This document shows, piece after piece, positions 50,691 through 59,511 of a stretch of 64,000 nt of DNA. The stretch is taken from NCBI RefSeq assembly GCF_037969875.1, contig NZ_CP150218.1, positions 930,001 to 994,000 of the forward strand, in the 5' to 3' direction. How positions within the stretch are numbered: the first letter of the stretch is position 1; every line of letters starts with the position of its first letter. The stretch comes from Paenibacillus sp. FSL R7-0337 (GTDB lineage: Bacteria > Bacillota > Bacilli > Paenibacillales > Paenibacillaceae). The position numbers were made by a program, and so were the translations under genes. The notes beneath the pieces were generated by a model. It worked only from the letters and a program-made list of their open reading frames with translations. It searched no databases and was not told the origin of the DNA.

Positions 50691-52997
50691 TTACAAGTCA
50701 GGATGCTCATGCTTCGCTTTGAGGCGGCTCCAGCGGCGCTGAACTTCACCCTCGAAGCTGCGCAGAGCCGTTTCATTCTCCGGCTTCAGCAGATGGCGGG
50801 TCTTGCCCATCGTCTTCAGCCAGGCGGATACTTCAATCCGTTTGTCCTTATCTTCCGGGTTGTAAGTGATACTTGTAATTCCCTGCTCAACTTCATATAG
50901 CGGGAAGAAGCAGGATTCGACAGCCAGGGACACGATATCTGTGCCGTCCTTGTCTTCGCTCATCCAGTTCAGCGGACAAGCAATGAGAATCTTGCCGTAG
51001 ACCAGACCTTCATTTTGCGCGTACCACTGGGCTTTTGCCGCTTTTTTCAGCATATCCTGCGGATAAGCTTCACAGCCGGTGAAGACATAAGGAATGTTAG
51101 TAGCCGCCATAATCTGCGCTGTATCCTTGTGCTGGGTCAGCTTGCCCTGTTGAGTTTTGCCGATGCTTGAAGTAGAAGTACGGTGTCCGAGCGGTGTGGA
51201 ATAGGACTGCTGTGCACCCGTATTCATGTACCCTTCGTTATCGTATTCTACGATGATCATCTTGTGGCCGCGCAGCGCTGCACCAATCGCAGGACCCATT
51301 CCGATGTCCATCCCGCCGTCGCCGGTAACCATAACGAACGTGAAGTCTTCCTTCAGCCCCAGCCCGTCAAGCTCACCGCGGCGTTTGCGTTCCCAGAACA
51401 TCTCAACCACACCGGACAGTGTAGCCGCACCATTCTGGAACAGATTGTGGATGAACGTCGATTTATGGGAGGAATACGGATAACCGGTAGTCGTTACCAT
51501 CGCGCAGCCGGTGTGGTAGAGCGCTACGATATCGCCTTCGATCCCTTTGAAGAACAGCTCCAGCCCGGAGAAAATCCCGCAGCCCGGACATGCGCCGTGC
51601 CCTGGAGACAGACGTCTTGGCTTCTTCATCAGCGAGCGGACCGGCGGAACCCGTACACTCAGCTTGCCGGTCTCTTCGTTCTGGGTTACCGTGATCAGGC
51701 CGGTCTTCAGCTTATCGAAGTCCATCGGCTTCAAGAGACGCTTCGGCGCATTCTCCGGCGCTCCCGGATTGTGGCCATAGTAATCGAACGGAATCTCTAC
51801 ACGGTCTGCAACAACGGCATCCATAGCCAGCTGGAAGAAGTGGTGTCCGTCTTCGGCGTAGAAGTCTTTACCGCCAAGTCCGTAGATCCGGCTGATAACC
51901 TTAGTCGTTGTATTACCGTAAGTGAACAGTGCTGCCTTAATCTCGTTCACCATATTACCGCCGTGTCCGCCAACCGAATCTGCACGGTCACCTACAGTGA
52001 TGGCTTTGACATTCTTCAGCGCTTCGGCAATCTGCTTCTGCGGGAACGGGCGGATCATGTTCGGGGAGATCGCTCCTGCCTTGATTCCCTGCTCGCGGAG
52101 CTGATCGACTACGTCCTTAATGATCTCCGAAGCGGAGTTCATCAGGAAGACAGCGACATCGGCATCCTCCATCCGGTACTGCTCGATCATCTCATAATGG
52201 CGTCCGGTCAGCTCTGCGAATTCCTGGGCAATTTCTTCAAAGACTTCACCCGCATTGTACATCGCAACGGATTGCTGATAGCGGTTGTTGATGTAATCCG
52301 GTTCATTCATGTAAGGTCCCACAGTGACCGGGTTATTGCGGTCAAGGGTATCGGTGAAGCCTGCAGGCGGCTGTTCGCCAACGAACTTGTGGACATCCTC
52401 ACGGTGGGCAAAAGCCTGCACCCGGCGCTTCTGGTGCGAAGTGAAGTAACCGTCAGAGGCCACCATTACCGGCAGCCGGACCTTGGCGTGTTCTGCCAGC
52501 TTCAGCGCCATCAGGTTCATATCATAGACCGACTGCGGATCACGGCACATCAGGATCGGCCAGCCGGTGTTCAGGGCAAAATACAGATCCGAGTGGTCTC
52601 CGTGAATATTCAGCGGTCCCGAGATCGAACGGCACACCAGGTTCATGACCATTGGCATCCGTGTACCTGCTTGTACAGGCAATTGCTCCAGCATGAACAT
52701 ATACCCTTGAGCGCTGGTTGCGTTGAACACACGGCCGCCTGCCGTCGAAGCGCCGTAGCAGATCCCGGCGGAGCTGTGCTCGCCGTCGGACGGTACCAGC
52801 ATAATATCATGCTGGCCGCTGGCCTTCATCGTATCGAGGAACTGGGCCACCTCAGTCGATGGGGAGATCGGGAAATAACCCATGACATGATAGTTAATCT
52901 GATGCGCGGCATAGGCCGCCATTTCATTGCCGGACTCGTATAGGAATTTCTGCTCCACCTTGGCGGAGCCTAGTTCTTTTTCATAATCAATAGCCAC
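50691..52997 (-). CDS. 2-oxoacid:ferredoxin oxidoreductase, fused alpha-beta subunit (pyruvate synthase type)
   Basis: A 768-residue fusion. The N-terminal alpha part (about 1-430) has GYFPISPSTEVAQ, LVPSDGEHSSAGICYGAS and SAQGYMFMLEQL. The C-terminal beta part (about 480-768) has GHGACPGCGIFSG and the thiamine-diphosphate motif VTGDGGMDIGMG followed by YDNEGYMNTGAQ. It oxidises a 2-oxoacid, most likely pyruvate, to acyl-CoA with ferredoxin as acceptor. GTG 52997 has AAGGTGG 8 bases upstream. It follows the gamma-delta gene by 26 bp. Confidence 0.92.
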   Translation of the reverse strand: MAIDYEKELGSAKVEQKFLYESGNEMAAYAAHQINYHVMGYFPISPSTEVAQFLDTMKASGQHDIMLVPSDGEHSSAGICYGASTAGGRVFNATSAQGYMFMLEQLPVQAGTRMPMVMNLVCRSISGPLNIHGDHSDLYFALNTGWPILMCRDPQSVYDMNLMALKLAEHAKVRLPVMVASDGYFTSHQKRRVQAFAHREDVHKFVGEQPPAGFTDTLDRNNPVTVGPYMNEPDYINNRYQQSVAMYNAGEVFEEIAQEFAELTGRHYEMIEQYRMEDADVAVFLMNSASEIIKDVVDQLREQGIKAGAISPNMIRPFPQKQIAEALKNVKAITVGDRADSVGGHGGNMVNEIKAALFTYGNTTTKVISRIYGLGGKDFYAEDGHHFFQLAMDAVVADRVEIPFDYYGHNPGAPENAPKRLLKPMDFDKLKTGLITVTQNEETGKLSVRVPPVRSLMKKPRRLSPGHGACPGCGIFSGLELFFKGIEGDIVALYHTGCAMVTTTGYPYSSHKSTFIHNLFQNGAATLSGVVEMFWERKRRGELDGLGLKEDFTFVMVTGDGGMDIGMGPAIGAALRGHKMIIVEYDNEGYMNTGAQQSYSTPLGHRTSTSSIGKTQQGKLTQHKDTAQIMAATNIPYVFTGCEAYPQDMLKKAAKAQWYAQNEGLVYGKILIACPLNWMSEDKDGTDIVSLAVESCFFPLYEVEQGITSITYNPEDKDKRIEVSAWLKTMGKTRHLLKPENETALRSFEGEVQRRWSRLKAKHEHPDL

Positions 52998-53023
52998 AAT
53001 GTATTCCACCTTTCTTCCGGGTT

Positions 53024-54040
53024 TTAGACTGGAGTTACCAGATCGAACTGATGCTTCACGGTATGGCTGTCTGCGAAGCCTTCCTTCTCTCTCATGCTGG
53101 ATAATGCTGAGGTCGGGCAGGCACCGATACATTTCAGGCAGCCTTTACAGTACTGGTAATCAATACCAAGCAGGAACATCTGCGAACGGCCCTTGCGGTC
53201 CAGGCGCTCTTCCCACACGAAGCATTGGTCGGGACATACCGTGTCACACTGTGCACAGTTGATACAGGACTCGATCTCAAATGCCGGAAGCATACCGGAA
53301 CGGGAGATACTGAGGTTCTTCAGGAAGCTGCTGCCCGGGTTCGTGATCGTTCCGCCGATCGGCTGAGTCTCATAACCGAGAGCCGAGATATCCGAACGTA
53401 CATATTCCGGCATAGTGTCGCCGGCAGCCAGCTCGAACTGCATGAATTTCACTTCATTGTAGCCGCGCTCGAAGGTGGAGATGGCCGACTGGACGGCCTG
53501 CGGATATTTTTTGCCGAGAGACTTCTCAATGACGCCCTTCATAATATCCGTGTCAAGGAACGGGCAGAGCCGGAACAGCGCCCCAAGCATCGCCATATTA
53601 ACTCGGTTCTTCTCCTTGAGCGCGATGCTGGTAGCATCGATCACCGCAATCGTGCCGGCTTTCATCTTCAGCAGTTCTCTGAGTTCGTCCGGCGTCTTGG
53701 CCGAGTTCACAAGAACGGTGCTGTGTTCATGAATTCCGCTGGTTACATTAACGGTCTTGGCAAGTGCTTCGTGGAACACGCCTACAACATGCGGACGCTC
53801 GACCGGCGAAGTATCACGGATATGGGTATCCATATCACAGAAACGAATGTGAGCCTTAACCGCAGACCCCTTCTTCTCCGAACCGTACGATGAGAAGCTG
53901 ACGCCGTTAAGCCCTGCGCCGACCACTCCTGCTTCCGCCAGCATTTTACCTGCCAGGTTCGCGCCCAGGCCTCCAATGGACTCCAGACGAATCTCAAAGA
54001 ATCCCAGCTCATTTACTATTGGCAATTGTACCACCGACAT
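53024..54040 (-). CDS. 2-oxoacid:ferredoxin oxidoreductase, fused gamma-delta subunit
   Basis: A 338-residue fusion. Residues 1-190 are the gamma domain (IRLESIGGLGANLAGKMLAEAG, GVSFSSYGSEKKGSAVKAHIR). Residues about 250-315 hold two 4Fe-4S motifs, CINCAQCDTVCPD and CKGCLKCIGACP, that pass electrons out. With the downstream alpha-beta fusion it gives a complete enzyme from two genes. It is oxygen-sensitive in many organisms and suggests anaerobic or microaerobic pyruvate metabolism. ATG 54040 is close to AAAGGGG; GTG two codons later has better spacing. Confidence 0.92.
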   Translation of the reverse strand: MSVVQLPIVNELGFFEIRLESIGGLGANLAGKMLAEAGVVGAGLNGVSFSSYGSEKKGSAVKAHIRFCDMDTHIRDTSPVERPHVVGVFHEALAKTVNVTSGIHEHSTVLVNSAKTPDELRELLKMKAGTIAVIDATSIALKEKNRVNMAMLGALFRLCPFLDTDIMKGVIEKSLGKKYPQAVQSAISTFERGYNEVKFMQFELAAGDTMPEYVRSDISALGYETQPIGGTITNPGSSFLKNLSISRSGMLPAFEIESCINCAQCDTVCPDQCFVWEERLDRKGRSQMFLLGIDYQYCKGCLKCIGACPTSALSSMREKEGFADSHTVKHQFDLVTPV

Positions 54041-54370
54041 AACCCCTTTCTTAGTACATCCTTTTGACTTTTTCAACGATTGTAACTTGATTTTGTAAGC
54101 CGCGAAGTGACATATCTTGCATTTTCCACACTCAGGAAATCACAATTCTTTATAGATTTATGCAGGTTTCTTTATACGCGACAGTGCGGTGTTATTTCAA
54201 TAGAAGGAAAGCTTCCATGAAAACGGCAAAATGTGAAAATTCTGTGTAATTCCGCACTTTCCTAAGCAAGCTGTGGATGAGATGTCATCCTTAATTTAGC
54301 AATAAAATTAAAAATTAAGATGTTAAAAATATCACAGAAATAATGATATATATCACAGGTGCCTGGTACC
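54041..54370. other. Intergenic region upstream of the oxidoreductase operon
   Basis: No gene. It is AT-rich. An FNR/CRP-like half-conserved site AATGA-TATATA-TCACA lies at 54342-54357 (8 of 10 positions of TGTGA-N6-TCACA on the minus strand), about 300 bp from the start, so its role is doubtful. Confidence 0.3.
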
Positions 54371-54409
54371 AAAAGAAAGAAACTCCTGTCCGCTCAAGGA
54401 AGGAGTTCC
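54371..54409 (-). terminator. Terminator after the GH8 gene
   Basis: Minus strand AACTCCT ... AGGAGTT then TCTTTCTTTT. It is 21 bp past the stop at 54430. Confidence 0.75.
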
Positions 54410-54429
54410 ATCTTCATTACTATTCCTGC

Positions 54430-55659
54430 TTAGTAAGCCCACCAATTTCCAGACATGACAATCATCGAGAACAGCTTAAGGCTGTCTTCATAATAATTCT
54501 CTGGTGCGCTGTTAGCTGTATGGCTCCAGAGGGAGTTCAGCCAGCTCTGGTTCGCGGATGAGGTCATTGCACCCACACCGAAGGGGCCGTAAAAGGCTCC
54601 GCTGTTGTAGCTGCCGAAGGTGGTTCCGTCGAGCTTGTAGCCATCCTTGATATTGCCTGGTGTGCCTCCTGTCTTGGTCTTAATCCAGGTGTTAAGCTGA
54701 GTCAACTGGGATAAGGCACGATTGTCGCCGGTGAGCAGGTAATCGGTGGTGATCCGCCATGGAACCCGGCACGAATTATAGTTGTAATCCCCGTCACGCT
54801 GAGATTCCAGGAAGTTCGCGGCAGCTGGCTGATACGTATTGTTAGAATAGACTACGAAGTCAGGAAGCAGACCGGTTGTGGAGCTATAGCCGCTATATAG
54901 GCTGTTGATCAAGGTATAAGTCTTGTTCGTTACGTTCTGCCAGCGGGCATCCCCCGTAGCGGCCTGGAAGGCTTTGAAATGATTCACCATGAAATCCGAC
55001 GGGCGGGTGGCTGTGTTATAAGAGCCGCTGTTCGCCCAGTCTCCGAGACGGATTGTCCACTGGGACTGATTGATATCATTATTCATGATAGCGTTGATAA
55101 TATTGGTCGCAGCCTGCAAATAGTTTACAGTTCCGCTGCTTCCCCATTGCTTATGAGCGAGCAGCAGAGAGTAAGCGATATCCAAGTCGCCGTCTGTGGC
55201 CGAGTTCTGGCCTTCGACATTCTGGAAGCTGCTGTTCTGCTTCCAGGACATCAGGTAAGGATTAATAGAGCTGGGATGCTCGGTGTAATAATTATAGAGT
55301 CCATTGTAATAGGTCTGCGCATTGCCGTCATAGCCGGCCATCAGAACGGTGAACAGCATCCCGTAGCCCTGTGCTTCAGATACGGTCTCCCCGTTCGAAT
55401 TATACTTCACATAATACTTCCCGGTGCCGGCCGGCTTGAGGTACGTCCCCTTCCAGGCATCCCATTTGGTCTTCACCGCATTATCAAGTGCAGTCTGGCT
55501 TACATGATTCGGCTTAATAGTTCCGCTGGTGTAGACCGTATGCTGCGGGAACGGCTTGTTCACAGCGGCGAAGGCAGATCCGGCAGGCAGGATGAAGATG
55601 GCCAGACATAGAAGCAGCAGACTTGCCCAGTGCAGCTTGCGCTTGGTTTGCTTGTTCAT
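54430..55659 (-). CDS. Secreted glycoside hydrolase family 8 (endoglucanase / chitosanase type)
   Basis: A 409-residue exported enzyme. The signal peptide spans residues 1-32 (basic start, LLLLCLAIFILPAGSAFA, cleavage after AFA). SEAQGYGMLF holds the catalytic acid Glu, and ATDGDLDIAYSLLLAHKQW matches the GH8 signature with its Asp residues. Family members cut beta-1,4-glucan, lichenan or chitosan; the exact substrate cannot be read from sequence. There is no carbohydrate-binding module. ATG 55659 has GAGGAG 10 bases upstream. A cre-like site lies 151 bp upstream. Confidence 0.92.
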   Translation of the reverse strand: MNKQTKRKLHWASLLLLCLAIFILPAGSAFAAVNKPFPQHTVYTSGTIKPNHVSQTALDNAVKTKWDAWKGTYLKPAGTGKYYVKYNSNGETVSEAQGYGMLFTVLMAGYDGNAQTYYNGLYNYYTEHPSSINPYLMSWKQNSSFQNVEGQNSATDGDLDIAYSLLLAHKQWGSSGTVNYLQAATNIINAIMNNDINQSQWTIRLGDWANSGSYNTATRPSDFMVNHFKAFQAATGDARWQNVTNKTYTLINSLYSGYSSTTGLLPDFVVYSNNTYQPAAANFLESQRDGDYNYNSCRVPWRITTDYLLTGDNRALSQLTQLNTWIKTKTGGTPGNIKDGYKLDGTTFGSYNSGAFYGPFGVGAMTSSANQSWLNSLWSHTANSAPENYYEDSLKLFSMIVMSGNWWAY

Positions 55660-55809
55660 AATTCTTTCACTCCTCAACAGTTAGTGGATTGATAACGTTA
55701 TAGAATTGCTTGTCTCACAAATGGGCAATGGCAGGAAAAGCTCACCTCCTACACCGAGAGTGGCGGCTACATGAATGAGGTAGCAGATATAATGAGATTG
55801 AGGGCGGAT

Positions 55810-55824
55810 TGTAGAGCGCTTACA
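55810..55824 (-). promoter_or_regulatory. Possible cre (CcpA) site upstream of the GH8 gene
   Basis: Minus strand TGTAAGCGCTCTACA fits 12 of 14 positions of the cre consensus. Catabolite repression of a secreted glucanase is a plausible role. The rest of 55660-55929 shows nothing certain. Confidence 0.45.
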
Positions 55825-55929
55825 ATTTTGTTGCAAAAACCAATCTCTTTCTTCCATTTTTGTCATTTGTAACATATTCAATATATGATTTCATAGACTT
55901 GCTGTCAATAAGCAGATGGCCGCTCACAC

Positions 55930-55978
55930 AAAAAGCCCTCTCAAACCGCCGGGTTCACACGGCAGGCCTGAGAGGGCT
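55930..55978 (-). terminator. Terminator after pncB
   Basis: Minus strand AGCCCTCTCA ... TGAGAGGGCT with inner CCTGCCG/CGGCGG pairing, then TTTTGTG. Confidence 0.85.
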
Positions 55979-56015
55979 GACTATATTCTTGTTCTAATGA
56001 AATGCGGACCAGGTT

Positions 56016-57467
56016 CTACTCCACATCGGTAATCATATGCTCTGCAATCAGCTGCTGCTTGCGGTTCCATAGCTGCTCGCTGAGATTCACGCGGAAGACT
56101 TCCGGGTTCAGCTTACGCAGATACTCCGGCCAAAACAGGTCAAGCTGCTCCTGATGGTAGCGGCGGATCTCCGCCAAATCCGGCAGGGTATAAACCTGGA
56201 AGCCGTTCACCACAATCGGCTCCAGCATCCGCACCGCGTCGTAACGCTCCACATGCTTCTTCATATAAGGATGCAGCGGGTTGAACAGCTTCAGCCGGAC
56301 ACCGCTGCGGGGCGCAGGCTCATCCGCGAAGCTGATATAATCAGCCAGCGCTTTGCCGTTCTGGCCGATAATGCGGTAGACTTCCTTTTTGCCGGGCGTA
56401 GAGACCTTCTCGGGATTGGAAGAGATCTTGATCGTAGGGATCATCTCGCCGCCGGGTGCTTCAATCTCGACCAGCTTGTAGACGCCGCCCAGTGAAGGCT
56501 GATCCGAAGCGGTAATCAGCTGGGTTCCGACTCCCCATGTGTCAATTGCCGCCCCTTGCGACTTCAAGTTCATGATGGTGTTCTCATCCAGATCATTGGA
56601 GGCCACGATCTTCACATACTGCAGCCCGGCTTCATCCAGCATCTCGCGCGCCTTGCGGGACAGATAAGCCAAGTCACCGCTGTCCAGCCGGATGCCGTTC
56701 ATCCGCTTGCCTTGCGCCTCCAGCTTCTTCGCCGTGTTGATCGCATTCGGCACACCGCTGCGCAGGGTATCGAACGTATCCACCAGCAGCGTCACGCCGT
56801 CCGGCATCACTCTCGCATAAGCGTCGAACGCCTCCTGCTCGCTCGGGAAGCTCTGCACCCAGGAATGGGCATGGGTGCCCTTCGTAGGGATGCCGAATTT
56901 CTTACCGGCCAGCATATTAGAGGTCGCGTGGAAGCCGCCGACATAAGCGGCGCGGGCGCCCCAGACTGCGGCATCCGCTTCCTGTGCGCGGCGTGTTCCG
57001 AACTCCAGCAGCGTGTCGTTGGGGGCCACCTGCTTGATCCGCGACGCCTTGGTAGCGATCAGCGTCTGATAGTTCATGAAGTTAAGGATCGCAGTCTCGA
57101 CCAGCTGCGCCTCCATAATTGTCCCTTCGACCCGGATCAGCGGCTCATCCGGGAACACCAGGGCCCCTTCCTTCATGGAATGGAGACTGCCCTGGAAATG
57201 GAACTGCAGCAGCTCCTCCAGGAAGGCCGGCGCATAATTCTCCTCCTGTTCCGACAGGTAGCGGATATCCTCTTCCGTGAACCGCAGCTCCGCGATGTAC
57301 TGGGCAATCCGCTCCAGCCCGGCGAACACAGCGAACCCGTTGCCAAACGGCAGCCTGCGGAAGTAAGCTTCGAATACTGCCCGGCGTTTGTGTGTGCCAT
57401 TCATCCAGTGGGCATACATCATATTAATCTGGTATTTGTCTGTATGTAGAGCAAGTTCTCTCCTCAA
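56016..57467 (-). CDS. pncB: Nicotinate phosphoribosyltransferase
   Basis: Makes nicotinate mononucleotide from nicotinate and PRPP in NAD salvage. The 483 residues begin with LALHTDKYQINMMYAHW. They include LEFGTRRAQEADAA, GTHAHSWVQSFPSEQEAF (the histidine phosphorylated by ATP in the family), GIRLDSGDLAYLS and SNDLDENTI. The start is TTG 57467 in an AGGAGATGAGGAC context. It is the last gene of a NUDIX-pncA-pncB group, directly downstream of pncA, which supplies nicotinate. Confidence 0.95.
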   Translation of the reverse strand: MRRELALHTDKYQINMMYAHWMNGTHKRRAVFEAYFRRLPFGNGFAVFAGLERIAQYIAELRFTEEDIRYLSEQEENYAPAFLEELLQFHFQGSLHSMKEGALVFPDEPLIRVEGTIMEAQLVETAILNFMNYQTLIATKASRIKQVAPNDTLLEFGTRRAQEADAAVWGARAAYVGGFHATSNMLAGKKFGIPTKGTHAHSWVQSFPSEQEAFDAYARVMPDGVTLLVDTFDTLRSGVPNAINTAKKLEAQGKRMNGIRLDSGDLAYLSRKAREMLDEAGLQYVKIVASNDLDENTIMNLKSQGAAIDTWGVGTQLITASDQPSLGGVYKLVEIEAPGGEMIPTIKISSNPEKVSTPGKKEVYRIIGQNGKALADYISFADEPAPRSGVRLKLFNPLHPYMKKHVERYDAVRMLEPIVVNGFQVYTLPDLAEIRRYHQEQLDLFWPEYLRKLNPEVFRVNLSEQLWNRKQQLIAEHMITDVE

Positions 57468-57524
57468 GTCCTCATCTCCTAGTCGTTACACTGTTGTTAT
57501 TCGGGTTCTGTCCCAGATGATGTG

Positions 57525-58076
57525 TTACTGCTCTCCTAACGCCGTGACAACCTTCGCGCCAAGACTGCCGCGGAAATGTCCAAGCGCCCAAACATGACCG
57601 TCAGGATTGAAGCTGGCGACGGCATCCTCATGGACCGTAATCCCGAAGCCGTGGTTGTAGGCATCCACTGCCGTATGCAGCACACAGATATCCGTGCAGA
57701 CCCCGATCAGATGCACCTCGGTAATCCCCCGCTCACGCAGCTTCAACGCAAGATCCGTGCCGCAGAAGGCGCTGTAACGTGTTTTGTCCATCCAGTAGAT
57801 AGCTTCCCGATTCTCCTCGTAGACAGCCTTCAGGCTGCCGTACAGCTCACGCCCCTGGCTTCCCCGCAGATTATGCGGCGGAAACAGCTTGGCCTCCGGG
57901 TGGTACGGGTCATCGGCTTCATGCAGATCTACAGCCATCACCACATAGTCCCCGCTGCGCACGAATTGCTCCGTCAATTCACTGACTCTGGGCGCAATAT
58001 CGATGCCGGGCTGGCCGACAGGCAGGTTCCCGTCAATGAAATCATTCGTGAAATCAATTACAATCAGTGCTCTCAT
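57525..58076 (-). CDS. pncA: Nicotinamidase / isochorismatase-family cysteine hydrolase
   Basis: A 183-residue amidase converting nicotinamide to nicotinate. The catalytic Asp is in LIVIDFTNDFIDG, the Lys in MDKTRYSAFCGT, and the Cys in IGVCTDICVLHTAVDAY. Metal-site residues are in MAVDLHEADDPYHPE. ATG 58076 follows AGGAGG. It sits between the NUDIX gene and pncB, giving a coherent NAD-salvage operon; context makes nicotinamidase the best call among related hydrolases. Confidence 0.93.
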   Translation of the reverse strand: MRALIVIDFTNDFIDGNLPVGQPGIDIAPRVSELTEQFVRSGDYVVMAVDLHEADDPYHPEAKLFPPHNLRGSQGRELYGSLKAVYEENREAIYWMDKTRYSAFCGTDLALKLRERGITEVHLIGVCTDICVLHTAVDAYNHGFGITVHEDAVASFNPDGHVWALGHFRGSLGAKVVTALGEQ

Positions 58077-58123
58077 GGTAGGATAGCCTCCTAAAAGGTA
58101 ATGGGCCTGCACTTCCCGGCAGC

Positions 58124-58894
58124 TTACGTATAAATGGATAATAACGGCTCATGGTCCGTGAACATATAGAGCTGTGCCGGGCGCTGGGAGTATTGATTGG
58201 AGCTGAGCGGATTCCCCGCTTCATCGCTCACTTCTTTTAATATACCCTGACGGCTGCGTGTTGACGTAATTTTGCGGATAAAATTCGGTTCTTTGAATTC
58301 CGGCACCACCGTCTGGATCACCTGGTACAGCTCGCTCAGCGTGAAATGGCGCGGCAGGAACTGCCGGGCAATCGTCGTCTGCAGCATCTGCTGCTGAATC
58401 CGCAGGTAGGCATCGGTAATAATATCATGGTGGTCAAAAGCCAGCTCCAGCTCCTCCAGCGCTTCCTGCAGTGTGAACAGGCCAACCTCGCCTGCATCAT
58501 CCGAAGCCTGCCGCTGCTCCAGCATCCACTCCTCGACCAGTGCAAAGAAGGCATGGCTGATAATCCAGCCGCGCGGATCACGGCCCGGCTGGCTGTAGAC
58601 GCCGAGATATTCCAAATGTCCGCCGTCCACGCCTGTTTCTTCCTTCAACTCGCGCGTAGCGGCATCATAGATCGATTCATCCTCCTGGCAAAAGCCGCCC
58701 GGCAGGGCCCACATGCCTGCACACGGCCATTTTTTGCGCCGGACCAGCATCACCTTCAGCTCGCGCAGCGGCAACGTCTTCGTGACGGTCTTCCGCTCGC
58801 GCTTGGTTAGTGTAAACATGACAATATCCGCCGGAACGCCATCCGGTGTGCGGTACTTCTTGGCGTTATAGGTTTGTTCCGCGTTCTCAGTCAC
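58124..58894 (-). CDS. NUDIX hydrolase with winged-helix tail (NrtR-like)
   Basis: A 256-residue protein with a NUDIX domain (about 15-160) carrying an intact box G-x5-E-x7-RELKEETGV. A C-terminal region (RQFLPRHFTLSELYQVIQTV, then FRRKI-like FIRKITSTRSRQGILKEV) resembles the winged helix of NrtR. NrtR proteins repress NAD genes and respond to ADP-ribose, usually with a broken NUDIX box. Here the box is intact, so it may be an ADP-ribose hydrolase, a regulator or both. It is the first gene before pncA and pncB. Confidence 0.85.
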   Translation of the reverse strand: MTENAEQTYNAKKYRTPDGVPADIVMFTLTKRERKTVTKTLPLRELKVMLVRRKKWPCAGMWALPGGFCQEDESIYDAATRELKEETGVDGGHLEYLGVYSQPGRDPRGWIISHAFFALVEEWMLEQRQASDDAGEVGLFTLQEALEELELAFDHHDIITDAYLRIQQQMLQTTIARQFLPRHFTLSELYQVIQTVVPEFKEPNFIRKITSTRSRQGILKEVSDEAGNPLSSNQYSQRPAQLYMFTDHEPLLSIYT

Positions 58895-58994
58895 TATAGA
58901 TCATCCTTTGCCGTGCTATTGTTTGTTGTTCGTATCTTTTAATGTACCAAACCTGTCCGCCCAAAATCAACCTGAGCCGGCCCGCTTGCTATGT

Positions 58995-59021
58995 AAAAAG
59001 GGACGGATTCACATCCGCCCC
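58995..59021 (-). terminator. Terminator after ricA
   Basis: Minus strand GGGGCGGAT-GTGA-ATCCGTCCC then TTTTT. It lies 13 bp past the stop at 59035. Confidence 0.82.
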
Positions 59022-59034
59022 CGGGGTGTTCGCC

Positions 59035-59487
59035 TTAATCTCCGCATGTGGACGGCGGCGCCTCGGTGCCTGCTTCCACATTGATTTTATCCGAAACGGT
59101 ATCCCTGATCACTGAAATCACCATCTGCAGCAGATAATTGATATCGCTCTGGCTCTGCTGGAACTCGTTCACAACCGGGATACTGTCGATTTCATCCTGC
59201 AGTTCTTCGATCTCACGTTCAATCTTCTCGACCATGGCCTGGTTCTTGAAGCTCTCGAACGCCACGATCTCCTTCTGCTTCTTCTTAATCGTAGCAATGA
59301 GTCCCTGCACACGCTCGTGATTCAGAATCTTCTGCTCAGCCTGCTGGAAATGACGGACCTCCTCACTGGTGGAGATGAGTGCAGCCAAGTCCTTCGCCTT
59401 GCCCATAATATCCTCCCGGACAATTAAATCACGGGTATTGTGGGTCTGCATGCCATATTCATTCAGTCGTGCTTCTTCCTGGCTCAT
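59035..59487 (-). CDS. ricA: RicA/YmcA, RicAFT complex subunit
   Basis: A 150-residue helical protein of the YlbF/YmcA family (KAKDLAALISTSEEVRHFQQAEQ, then VQGLIATIKKKQKEIVAFESF). With RicF and RicT it helps RNase Y process mRNA and promotes biofilm, competence and sporulation in B. subtilis. A cysteine near the C-terminus (STCGD) could belong to the iron-sulfur site known in the complex. It is 24 bp after miaB, as in B. subtilis, but cotE does not follow. Confidence 0.9.
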   Translation of the reverse strand: MSQEEARLNEYGMQTHNTRDLIVREDIMGKAKDLAALISTSEEVRHFQQAEQKILNHERVQGLIATIKKKQKEIVAFESFKNQAMVEKIEREIEELQDEIDSIPVVNEFQQSQSDINYLLQMVISVIRDTVSDKINVEAGTEAPPSTCGD

Positions 59488-59511
59488 TCTTCTCGCCCCA
59501 TTTCTCTATAA

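Noticed and set aside
51183..52943. 586-residue plus-strand frame
   Set aside because: It is opposite the fused alpha-beta oxidoreductase, which carries clear catalytic motifs; the long frame is a codon-bias effect.
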